Below, one piece after another: positions 10,879 through 18,689 of a DNA stretch of 64,000 nt (the first letter of the stretch is position 1; each line of letters opens with the position of its first letter). The notes below the pieces were generated by a model. It was not told the DNA's origin. It was given only the letters and a program-made list of their open reading frames with translations, and ran no database searches. The translations under genes were made by a program, and so were the position numbers. This DNA is from Janibacter limosus (GTDB lineage Bacteria > Actinomycetota > Actinomycetes > Actinomycetales > Dermatophilaceae): the NCBI RefSeq assembly GCF_004295485.1, contig NZ_CP036164.1, forward strand, positions 2,914,001 through 2,978,000. Reading direction: 5' to 3'.

Positions 10879-13083
10879 GTGAGCCCGATCACCGTGTCCG
10901 CTGCCAAGAGGCAGGCCAGGCGCGCCGCACGTGCCACCGCCCGCCGGGTCAACCTCGAAAGAATCGCAGCGCTGCCTCATCAGGGCGGCAAGGTTGGTCG
11001 CCGAGCGATCGTCACGCAGGCTCGGCTCTTCGTGCACCTTGGCGGTCGAGCCGAGGAGGGACTCGTGCTTCTCGGCACGATGTCCGATGCTGACCTGGGC
11101 CCGACCGGTCACGCCTTCAAGGCCTGCTTCCACCATGAGCTCGGGGCGACGGAGGCCGCCATCCACGAGGCGACCGCGGCACTGCATCAGCACCCAGATG
11201 CCGAGGCCCTGGGCTTTGCGATGTGGATCGCGCAGCGCAACGGCCACGAGGCCCTCATCCGTCGGGCCAACACCCTCGCCGCCACCGTGCAGCCCACCCT
11301 GACGAAGGACGCCGAGCGTCTGCTGAGGGCCTTCCGCTCGGACGACATCGCGCAGACGGATGCCTTCGTCGCCAACGCGGCCACCTGGACCTGCGACCAC
11401 AGCGTCGATCGTCTCGAGCAGATCAGCGCTGAGACCGAGATCCGTAGCGCCGACGACCCAGCTGCGCTGCGCGCCCAGGCCCTCGAGGTCGGGCTGCGGG
11501 GCGGGGAGAGCTTGCTTGTCGCGGCGCGCATCCTTCGGGACAATCAGGGGTGGGACGAGTTGCGGCAGCTGTGGCTCCACCACGACGCCGAGTCGCTGGC
11601 GATCGTCCCCGACAAGATCGCCGCAAGCATCGCGGACCTCGCCGCCCGGGCCGGGTGGCTCGACACGGCACAGGCCGTCGCGGCTCGGACCATCGAGAGG
11701 TCCGGTAGTGCCTCGGCTCGTCGCACCCACGCCCGTGCCGCAGAACAGACCCAGATCGCGCGTACGGGATGGCCGAAGGACCCTGTCTCGGAGCGCGTCT
11801 ACGAGCCCGACCCCAAGGCGATCTTGGCTGTTCTCGCGCAGTCCCTCCCCTACCGCTCGGGCGGGTACGCCACCCGCGGCCACGGGATCCTCACCAGCCT
11901 TCAGTCCATGGACTGGCACATCCTCGCGGTGACCCGTCTCGGTTTCCCGTATGACTTCTGGAAGAAGAACGACCCTCGCGAGGTCGAGGACCACGACGTC
12001 GTCGATGGCCTGACCTACCGACGCCTCCTGGAGCCCCGGGAGAGGGAGTACCTCACGACTCCGATGGCCTCCTACATCGAGCGCTTCGCCACCCGGGTGG
12101 AGTCGGTGGCCCGCGAGCACCGTGCCAGCCTCATCCAGGCGAGCAGCTTCCAGAACAACGGGCTGGCCGGCTTGCGCGCCGCCCGCCGACTGGGCATCCC
12201 CTTCGTCTACGAGATGCGCGGTCTGGAGGACCTGATGAAGGTCTCGCGCAACCCCGGTTTCAGCGAGACCGATGCACATCGCTACATGACAGGGCTGGAG
12301 CTGCACATCGTGCAGAACGCCGACCTGACCTTCGTCATCACCGAGGCGTTGCGCGAGGAGATGATCCGCCGCGGAGGACCCGCCGACCGCATCGTCGTCC
12401 TGCCCAACGGTGTCCACGCCGATCAGTTCCTCCCCCGAGAGCCTGACCAGGCGCTCATCGACGAGCTCGGCATCCGCGGCAAGACGGTCATCGGCTACGC
12501 CGGGTCCCTGGTCGACTACGAAGGGCTGGACCTGCTGCTCAACGCCGTGGCCCAGCTGAAGCAGACGCGTGACGACTTCGCAGTGATCCTCGTCGGCGAC
12601 GGTGCCTACGAGCGCAAGCTACGCCGCATGGCCCGCGATCTCGGCGTCCTCGACGTGGTGACGTTCACCGGTCGGGTTCCTCACGAGGAGGTGGCACGCT
12701 ACCTCTCGATCTTCCAGATCACGCCCTTCCCCCGCCTTCCTCTCCCGGTCTGCGAGCTGATCAGCCCCATCAAGCCCTTCGAGGCCATGGCGATGGGCAA
12801 GGCATGCATCTCCAGCTCCGTGGCGGCCCTCGCCGAGATCGTCGAGGCCGACGTCCGTGGACTCGTCTTCACCAAGGGCGACGCCGACGACTTCGCGCGA
12901 CAGCTGACCCGCTACCTCGACGACCCAGAGCTACGCGAAAGGATGGGACGTCAGGCGCGCGACTGGGTCCTCGCCGAGCGGGACTGGCGCAAGGTCACCT
13001 CGATCGCCGACGCGGCCTACGAACGTCTGCTCGGCTCTCCCCACACGGTGCCGGCCGGGGTTGCCCAGGCTTCCTCGAGCTGA
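10879..13083 (+). CDS. Glycosyltransferase family 4 with long N-terminal helical domain
   Basis: 734 residues. The first ~300 residues are Ala/Arg-rich and look like helical repeats. The C-terminal ~400 residues are a GT-B retaining glycosyltransferase, with the acceptor-side block LPYRSGGYATRGHGI, VVLPNGVHADQF, VIGYAGSLVDYEGLDLLL, and the donor-site region ISPIKPFEAMAMGKACISSS bearing the conserved EX7E-type glutamates. It is expected to act in the cytoplasm on a nucleotide-sugar donor while building the surface glycopolymer. GTG start with AAGGA upstream. It opens the glycopolymer locus right after the tRNA terminator. Donor and acceptor are unknown. Confidence 0.85.
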   Translation: MSPITVSAAKRQARRAARATARRVNLERIAALPHQGGKVGRRAIVTQARLFVHLGGRAEEGLVLLGTMSDADLGPTGHAFKACFHHELGATEAAIHEATAALHQHPDAEALGFAMWIAQRNGHEALIRRANTLAATVQPTLTKDAERLLRAFRSDDIAQTDAFVANAATWTCDHSVDRLEQISAETEIRSADDPAALRAQALEVGLRGGESLLVAARILRDNQGWDELRQLWLHHDAESLAIVPDKIAASIADLAARAGWLDTAQAVAARTIERSGSASARRTHARAAEQTQIARTGWPKDPVSERVYEPDPKAILAVLAQSLPYRSGGYATRGHGILTSLQSMDWHILAVTRLGFPYDFWKKNDPREVEDHDVVDGLTYRRLLEPREREYLTTPMASYIERFATRVESVAREHRASLIQASSFQNNGLAGLRAARRLGIPFVYEMRGLEDLMKVSRNPGFSETDAHRYMTGLELHIVQNADLTFVITEALREEMIRRGGPADRIVVLPNGVHADQFLPREPDQALIDELGIRGKTVIGYAGSLVDYEGLDLLLNAVAQLKQTRDDFAVILVGDGAYERKLRRMARDLGVLDVVTFTGRVPHEEVARYLSIFQITPFPRLPLPVCELISPIKPFEAMAMGKACISSSVAALAEIVEADVRGLVFTKGDADDFARQLTRYLDDPELRERMGRQARDWVLAERDWRKVTSIADAAYERLLGSPHTVPAGVAQASSS

Positions 13084-13122
13084 CCAAGGGGAGTCCTGTC
13101 GCGGCCCAGGCCCGAGAAGCAC

Positions 13123-14868
13123 TCAGATCTCGACGTGCTCGCGCGGGTCGCCGTAGAAGACCACCTGGCCTGAGCGGTTCATGAAGGCCGTGTCCTCGAG
13201 CTTCCACGTGTGTGCCTGCGGGTCGCGGCCACGGATGCTCACGTAGTTGAAGCGATCCGCGGAGTAGGTGCGCACCCCGGCTTCCTTCGCCCGATCGAGC
13301 AGGGTGGTGTCCACCCTTCGCGGCAGGTCGGAGAAGCGCAGCTCGCGCGCCACATCACCGCGCATGAGGATTGATCCTCCTTGGACGAGCCGCTCGTAGC
13401 TGTGCTCGCTCTTGGGGAAGCGGAGAATCACAGCGCCGGTGCTGCGCAACCACATGTAGTGCGCCCACTTGCCGACGATCCCGGCGCCCGAGTAGCCGAT
13501 CGCGTCGACGAGGTCGCTCAGGTAGTACCTGCCGTAGAAGTTGTCATCGTCGATCTTGGCGATGTGCGCCCCATCACTGGCGTCGATCCCCAGGTTGAGA
13601 CACGCTCCGAGCGTGAGCTCGGAGTCGGCGTGACGGATCTCCAGGTTGTCGATGCCCCGGTCCCGGAAGCGAGCGGCCACCTCGGCCGTCTGAACATCCA
13701 ACCCGTGCAGGACGAGGACCACCTGGACGTGCCCCTCACGCAACAACGTCTGACGGGCCATGTTGTCCGCCACCGTGTCGAGCTCGTGGGCCCGATTGGT
13801 CGAGATCACCGCGCTCACTCCGCGCGCCCCGCCCGGACCGGTGCGGCCGGGACGGGCGCGACCGACGAGCGCCTCGAGATCACTGGCCCGGCGGGCGAAG
13901 GTGTGCTCGGACCGGACCTCGCGGGCGGCCGCGAGCGTGGTGCGGTCGACGAGCTCGTCCTGCCACATCTGGGCGATGGCGTGCTGCTGGAGCTGACTGT
14001 CATCACCGACGCGGTAGGCGTGCGCGGCCAAGGACTCCGGCCAACGCGCGGCCACCTCGTCGGTCGCCAGCAGCGAGGCGCCCGCGCTGGCCGCCTCGAG
14101 CGCGTACCACGGGGTGAGCGGCTCGTCGGCGAGGAAGGCCACCGTCCGGTTGTTGCCCAGGTCCAGACGGTCGCCACGGGGCTCCGCGGGGATCTTCCCA
14201 GAGCCCAGGACGCTCACGAGGTCGGGGCTGATCCGGTCGAGGCGGGCCCGGTCGAACTGGGGCTCACCCACGAGCGCCAGCCGCCGCTGACGGGCCAGGG
14301 TGGAACCGGTGAGTGCCACCGAGTGGAGTGCAGGGTCCACGGCGGGTCCCAGGTGCTGGACCTCGCGACCGAGCGCCCTCGTCCACTCATCCACGACGGT
14401 GGGGTCATCGACGAGGACGTGCGTCGCAGCCGTGACTCCCTGCAGGAGTCGGGTCACCGCCGCCGCACCGGTCGCGACCGCGCTGCTCGCCGTGACCCAC
14501 ACGATGACGGGGACCGTCGACCCGAGCACGGCCTCGCGCTGACGGGCGAAGGGAGCCTCGACGGTCTCCGTGGATCGCGCATCCACCTCCACGAGCACGA
14601 CGTCCGGGTCGCTGGTCGTCAGCAACCACTGCCCCGCGAAGCCAGTCCTCACGCGTCCGGAGGCCAGCACATCGGCCCGAAGCCACTCGGCGGAACCGCC
14701 GCCGAGGACCGTGCGCGCACCCAGCGTGGGCCCGGGAGGCGCCGGACGAGGTTGAGCCGTCGCCGGACTGCCCTGTGCAGACTCGACCATCCCGCGCAGC
14801 CGGCTACGCACGGCACGGACCGCGCGCCTTCCGCGGTCGCCCGCTGTGCTGGCGCTGTGCTCACTCAT
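13123..14868 (-). CDS. GT2-like glycosyltransferase with N-terminal GT-B-like segment
   Basis: 581 residues. The C-terminal ~240 residues resemble family 2 glycosyltransferases: VSAVISTNRAHELDTVADNM, LGACLNLGIDASDG, then the acidic metal/nucleotide site IDDDNFYGRYYLSDL. The N-terminal ~330 residues include LTPWYALEAASAGASLLATD, which resembles the donor-binding half of a GT-B enzyme, so the protein may be a two-domain or chimeric transferase. It is convergent with the GT4 gene (39 bp between stops) and lies 28 bp upstream of the acyltransferase, probably in one minus-strand operon with it and wecB. Specificity is unknown. Confidence 0.75.
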   Translation of the reverse strand: MSEHSASTAGDRGRRAVRAVRSRLRGMVESAQGSPATAQPRPAPPGPTLGARTVLGGGSAEWLRADVLASGRVRTGFAGQWLLTTSDPDVVLVEVDARSTETVEAPFARQREAVLGSTVPVIVWVTASSAVATGAAAVTRLLQGVTAATHVLVDDPTVVDEWTRALGREVQHLGPAVDPALHSVALTGSTLARQRRLALVGEPQFDRARLDRISPDLVSVLGSGKIPAEPRGDRLDLGNNRTVAFLADEPLTPWYALEAASAGASLLATDEVAARWPESLAAHAYRVGDDSQLQQHAIAQMWQDELVDRTTLAAAREVRSEHTFARRASDLEALVGRARPGRTGPGGARGVSAVISTNRAHELDTVADNMARQTLLREGHVQVVLVLHGLDVQTAEVAARFRDRGIDNLEIRHADSELTLGACLNLGIDASDGAHIAKIDDDNFYGRYYLSDLVDAIGYSGAGIVGKWAHYMWLRSTGAVILRFPKSEHSYERLVQGGSILMRGDVARELRFSDLPRRVDTTLLDRAKEAGVRTYSADRFNYVSIRGRDPQAHTWKLEDTAFMNRSGQVVFYGDPREHVEI

Positions 14869-14896
14869 CGTGGGGTTCCTGTCGTGGACGTGGAGA

Positions 14897-17020
14897 TCAG
14901 GGCGTCGCCGCCGCGATGTCGGACGAGTTGGCTTCCGTCAGGTCCAGCTTCGCCAACGAGCGGTAGAGCATCGGGGTCAGGCTACGGACATAGCTCGCCG
15001 TGAGATGGCTTCCCTGCCGGTAGACGAGTGTGTCCGAGATGACCGGCGGACAGGTCTCGCCCGGAGGGCAGATCCACTCGTTGAGGTCGATGAGAGGAGT
15101 GTCCGTAGCCTCCGCGGCCTTCTCGATGTTTGGGGTACCCACACCTTCGCGGCCTCTTCCCTTGGATGGAGAACCGCAGGCGGAGAAGTCGTCAGGATTC
15201 TCCTCGACGCAGGTGTAGACCTCAGGCATCGCCGGTCGCGGTGAGTCCGCGACGTAGACGACCTGAGTGCCGAGTGCCTTCAGATCCTCGACGGCCTTCT
15301 CGGAGCCAGCCTGTAGCTCGTCCGACTTCGGTGCTCCGTGGGAGATCAATGCGATGTCGGGCGCCCCGGCCTCCTGGTAGCGCTTGATCACATTCTTCGC
15401 GAACTGCGCGCAGTCGGGCTCCTTGGCGGCGTAGCTGAAGGCGCAGGCAGACTTGAGGTAGAGCTCGACCCGCCAGTCCTCCTGGTCCGCGATGGCGGTG
15501 ACCGCCGGGAACCACTGCCCCATCTTCGAGTCGCCCAGCATCGCAACGGTCTTGCTGCCGTCCTTCGCCCCGTACACGCAACTGGTGTCCACCTGGCTGT
15601 CGCCGGCCAGGACCTGGCAGTCATCCGCGTAGTACGCCGGAACGTCCTCGGCGGCAACCGCTGGATCGGGGACCGTTGTGCCGGAGTTCGGCAGGACGTC
15701 CGCGAGCGCCTCGCCCTGCTTGATCTTCCAGTCGTCCGAGCCGGGGTCGATGATGAGGTCGGTCGCCCCCTTCACCGGGGCACTGGCATCGAGCCGGGGC
15801 ACGCTGATGTACACGAGCCCGCCGAGCATCGCCGTGACGAGCATCGAGACCAGCCCGAAGAGCAGACCGCGAGAGGCCTTGGCGCTCAACTGCGGGTGGA
15901 ACCGGATCGGGTCCTCGACGAGGTGCTTCGTCAACCACGCGAGGACGATCGCGACGAGGCCGACCACGATGAGGTACCTGATGCGCACCTCGGGGTAGGC
16001 GGCCTTGGTGAGGATGATCAGCGGCCAGTGCCACAGGTAGATGGCGTAGGAGATGCCACCGATCCACACCAGCGGGCGAAGGCTGAGCAGTCGCGCGGCG
16101 ACGGTGCCCTGGGAGGCGCAGCCCGCGGCGATGACCAGTGCTGCACCGACCGTCGGGGCGAGTGCCCAGGAGCCGGGCCACGGCGTCGTGGCGTCAAGGA
16201 AGAGGGCCGACCAGACGATGAGCGCCAGACCGAGTCCGGCGATGACCTCGGCCAACACCCGGGGCAGCGTGGTCAGCCGCACGACGAGGAAGGCCAGCAG
16301 GGCGCCGATCGCCAGTTCCCAGATGCGCGTCGTCGAGTAGAAGTAGGCCGTGGCCGGGTCGGACTTCGTGTGCACGACGGAGTAGATGAAGGAGGCCCCG
16401 GCGATGAGCGTCAGGATCCCGAACAGGAGGGGCTTGGGTCGCAGGCGGGTCCGTCGCGCGAGCACGAGCCCGAGGATGATGATCAGCGGCCAGACGACGT
16501 AGAACTGCTCCTCCACCGACAGCGACCAGTAGTGCTGCAGCGCGGAGGGCGCCGCGTCCTCGGCCAGGTAGTCGACGGATCGGTAGGCCAATGCCCAGTT
16601 GATGACGTAGAAGGTCGCGGCGATGACATCGGTTCCGAGGTTGGACCGGTCCTGCCCCGGAAGGACGAACCACCCGACGACCGCCGTGAAGATCAGGACG
16701 ACGGATGCCGCCGGCAGCAGGCGTCGCGCCCTCCGGGCGTAGAAGTCCGCGATGGAGATGCGGCCGCTCTTGGTCGCCTCGCGGAGCAGCAAAGAGGTGA
16801 TGAGGAATCCGGAGATGACGAAGAAGATGTCGACGCCGACGAATCCGCCGGGCATGAACGGGATGCCGACGTGGTAGAGCAGGACGGTGCCCACGGCGAC
16901 CGCCCGCAGACCCTCGATGTCTCCGCGAAGGACCTTCTTGCCCTTCGCGCCGTGCTGGGCTCCCGTCGCGGTCTCCTTGGCGTCCTGCTGCGCGAGCGTG
17001 CCCCCCGGTCCCCCGGTCAC
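14897..17020 (-). CDS. Acyltransferase-3/SGNH fusion for surface polysaccharide O-acylation
   Basis: 707 residues. The N-terminal ~370 residues are an OafA/YrhL-type membrane acyltransferase (DIEGLRAVAVGTVLLYHVG, GGFVGVDIFFVISGFLITS, HYWSLSVEEQFYVVWP, GGISYAIYLWHWPLI). The C-terminal ~270 residues are an extracytoplasmic SGNH hydrolase-like domain with the nucleophile block VAMLGDSKMGQWFPA. Such two-domain proteins O-acetylate peptidoglycan, O-antigen or capsule outside the membrane. The start overlaps the wecB stop by 4 bp, placing it firmly in the glycopolymer pathway. Confidence 0.9.
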   Translation of the reverse strand: MTGGPGGTLAQQDAKETATGAQHGAKGKKVLRGDIEGLRAVAVGTVLLYHVGIPFMPGGFVGVDIFFVISGFLITSLLLREATKSGRISIADFYARRARRLLPAASVVLIFTAVVGWFVLPGQDRSNLGTDVIAATFYVINWALAYRSVDYLAEDAAPSALQHYWSLSVEEQFYVVWPLIIILGLVLARRTRLRPKPLLFGILTLIAGASFIYSVVHTKSDPATAYFYSTTRIWELAIGALLAFLVVRLTTLPRVLAEVIAGLGLALIVWSALFLDATTPWPGSWALAPTVGAALVIAAGCASQGTVAARLLSLRPLVWIGGISYAIYLWHWPLIILTKAAYPEVRIRYLIVVGLVAIVLAWLTKHLVEDPIRFHPQLSAKASRGLLFGLVSMLVTAMLGGLVYISVPRLDASAPVKGATDLIIDPGSDDWKIKQGEALADVLPNSGTTVPDPAVAAEDVPAYYADDCQVLAGDSQVDTSCVYGAKDGSKTVAMLGDSKMGQWFPAVTAIADQEDWRVELYLKSACAFSYAAKEPDCAQFAKNVIKRYQEAGAPDIALISHGAPKSDELQAGSEKAVEDLKALGTQVVYVADSPRPAMPEVYTCVEENPDDFSACGSPSKGRGREGVGTPNIEKAAEATDTPLIDLNEWICPPGETCPPVISDTLVYRQGSHLTASYVRSLTPMLYRSLAKLDLTEANSSDIAAATP

Positions 17021-18114
17021 CCCTCGCCTCGTCGCGCGACCCCCACGGATCGGGCGAGGATCCTGGCGATGCGTTCACCGGCGTGCCCGTCCCACAGGGG
17101 CGGGGTGTCCCACTCGGTCAGAGGACCTGTGGCGAGGACCTCTCTGACGCGCTCTGGCAGCGACTCGCGGGTGACGAGCTGGTTGGTGCCGTGGGTGATG
17201 GTCACCGGGCGCTCCGTGTTGGGACGCAGCGTGAGGCACGGGACGCCGAGGATCGTCGTCTCCTCCTGGACGCCACCGGAGTCGGTCACGACCGCGGACG
17301 CGCCCCGGACCAGCCCCATGAACTCGAGATAACCGAGGGGGTCGATGACGCGCATCTTCGGGTGATCGAGGAACCCGGCCTCCTCGAGGCGGGCCCGGCC
17401 GCGCGGGTGGAGCGGGATGACGACCTGCGCCTGGTCGGCGACGGCGTGCATCGCGGCGACCAGCTCCGCAACATCGTCGGGGTCGTCGACATTGCCCGGG
17501 CGGTGCAGGGTCGCGACGATGTAGTCGCCCTCGAGGCCGACCTCCTCGCGAGCTGCGGCGGAGTCGAATCGGTCCTTGTTCTTCAGCAGCGTGTCGATCA
17601 TCGGGTTGCCGACGAAGTGGATCTTGTCGGGGTCCGTGCCCTCGTTGCCCAGGTGGGCGATCGCGTCGACGCTCGTGGTCAGCAGCAGGTCGGACAGTCG
17701 ATCGGTGACGAGACGGTTGATCTCCTCCGGCATCGTCATGTCGAAGGACCGTAGCCCTGCCTCGACGTGGGCAAAGGTGATGCCCATCTTGGACGCGACG
17801 AGGGCGGCCGCGACGGTGGAGTTCACATCGCCGTAGACGACGACCAGGTCGGGGCGCCGGTCGGTGAAGAGCTGCTCGAGCGCCTCCATGACCTTCGCGG
17901 TCTGGGCGCCGTGGGCGCCGGAACCGACTCCGAGGTTGACGTCCGGCTTCGGGATCCCGAGCTGGCGGAAGAAGATGTCCGACATCTTGTCGTCGTAGTG
18001 CTGCCCGGTGTGGACCAGCAGTTGCTCGACGTCGTATGCGGTCAAACCCTCGAGGACGGGGGCCGCCTTCGGGAAGTTGGGGCGTGCACCGGTGACGTGA
18101 AGGACGAGAGCCAT
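17017..18114 (-). CDS. wecB: UDP-N-acetylglucosamine 2-epimerase (non-hydrolysing)
   Basis: 365 residues, the usual family length. Diagnostic blocks are VTGARPNFPKAAPV, VHTGQHYDDKMSDIFF, VVYGDVNSTVAAAL, HVEAGLRS, PEEINRLVTD, HFVGNPMIDTL, TLHRPGNVDD and VTDSGGVQEETTILG. It interconverts UDP-GlcNAc and UDP-ManNAc. Together with the dehydrogenase at 24747 it would supply UDP-ManNAcA, so the glycopolymer probably contains N-acetylmannosamine or its uronic acid. It overlaps the acyltransferase gene (ATGA). The gene at 18309 is divergent, with 194 bp between that leave room for promoters in both directions. Confidence 0.93.
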   Translation of the reverse strand: MALVLHVTGARPNFPKAAPVLEGLTAYDVEQLLVHTGQHYDDKMSDIFFRQLGIPKPDVNLGVGSGAHGAQTAKVMEALEQLFTDRRPDLVVVYGDVNSTVAAALVASKMGITFAHVEAGLRSFDMTMPEEINRLVTDRLSDLLLTTSVDAIAHLGNEGTDPDKIHFVGNPMIDTLLKNKDRFDSAAAREEVGLEGDYIVATLHRPGNVDDPDDVAELVAAMHAVADQAQVVIPLHPRGRARLEEAGFLDHPKMRVIDPLGYLEFMGLVRGASAVVTDSGGVQEETTILGVPCLTLRPNTERPVTITHGTNQLVTRESLPERVREVLATGPLTEWDTPPLWDGHAGERIARILARSVGVARRGEG

Positions 18115-18308
18115 GCTTCTCCTGCCTCAGTGGAACGTAGGGTCGCGGAACCGCCGATCAGTCTCCCATGAATGGCACCGAATTCCCGACAGCACCGCGG
18201 CTCCGGCGCCCCCGGCGTCCTCCCGCACCGGTGTCGAGTCGCGGTTAGGATGACGGCGCCACCTCAGCGGGACCCCGACCCGCGCCATGACAGGAGTCGC
18301 ACAGCCGG

Positions 18309-18689
18309 ATGATCGCGAGACTGAGCACCGCCATCCGCCGGGCCATGCGCCGGGCGGCCACCTCCAAGATTTTCGCCGTCCAGGTCGTCCTTGGCGTCCT
18401 GACGGCGCTCGCCGCCATCCCCGCATGGTGGCCACTGGTCGTCGTGGGGCTCGTCCTCCTGATCATCGTCCCCAGCCTGGCCGGGACTGGAAGCACCCGA
18501 CTCCCGGCACCCGGCACGAATCAGCCCAGGGCCGAGAATCAGCCCAGGGCCGACCGGATGGACGACCTCGAGCGACGGGTCGACGCCCTCAGCGCCCGAC
18601 TGGTCGCCGGCACCGAACGCACACGGGTCGAGCTGCTCGACGCGCTCCGCGAGGAGCGCCGGACCGACGCGGGCGGGCCCACGTCCTGA
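18309..18689 (+). CDS. Small membrane protein with C-terminal coiled coil
   Basis: 126 residues. A basic N-terminus precedes two closely spaced hydrophobic stretches (about residues 23-58), then a Pro/Gly-rich linker, then a charged heptad-like helix (MDDLERRVDALSARL) that looks like a short coiled coil. The linker contains a perfect 18-bp in-frame tandem duplication giving NQPRAE-NQPRAD. Its stop overlaps the start of the large GT2 gene (TGATG), so the two are translated together. It might anchor that soluble transferase at the membrane (inference). I recognise no family. Confidence 0.6.
   Translation: MIARLSTAIRRAMRRAATSKIFAVQVVLGVLTALAAIPAWWPLVVVGLVLLIIVPSLAGTGSTRLPAPGTNQPRAENQPRADRMDDLERRVDALSARLVAGTERTRVELLDALREERRTDAGGPTS
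18518..18553 (+). repeat. 18-bp in-frame tandem duplication
   Basis: Positions 18518-18535 and 18536-18553 are identical (unit begins GAATCAGCCC). The unit is a multiple of three, so it lengthens the linker by six residues without a frameshift. Confidence 0.9.

Noticed and set aside
15338..17332. 664-residue + strand open frame
   Set aside because: It is opposite the acyltransferase and wecB genes, which have complete family motifs; this frame has only charged low-complexity sequence.
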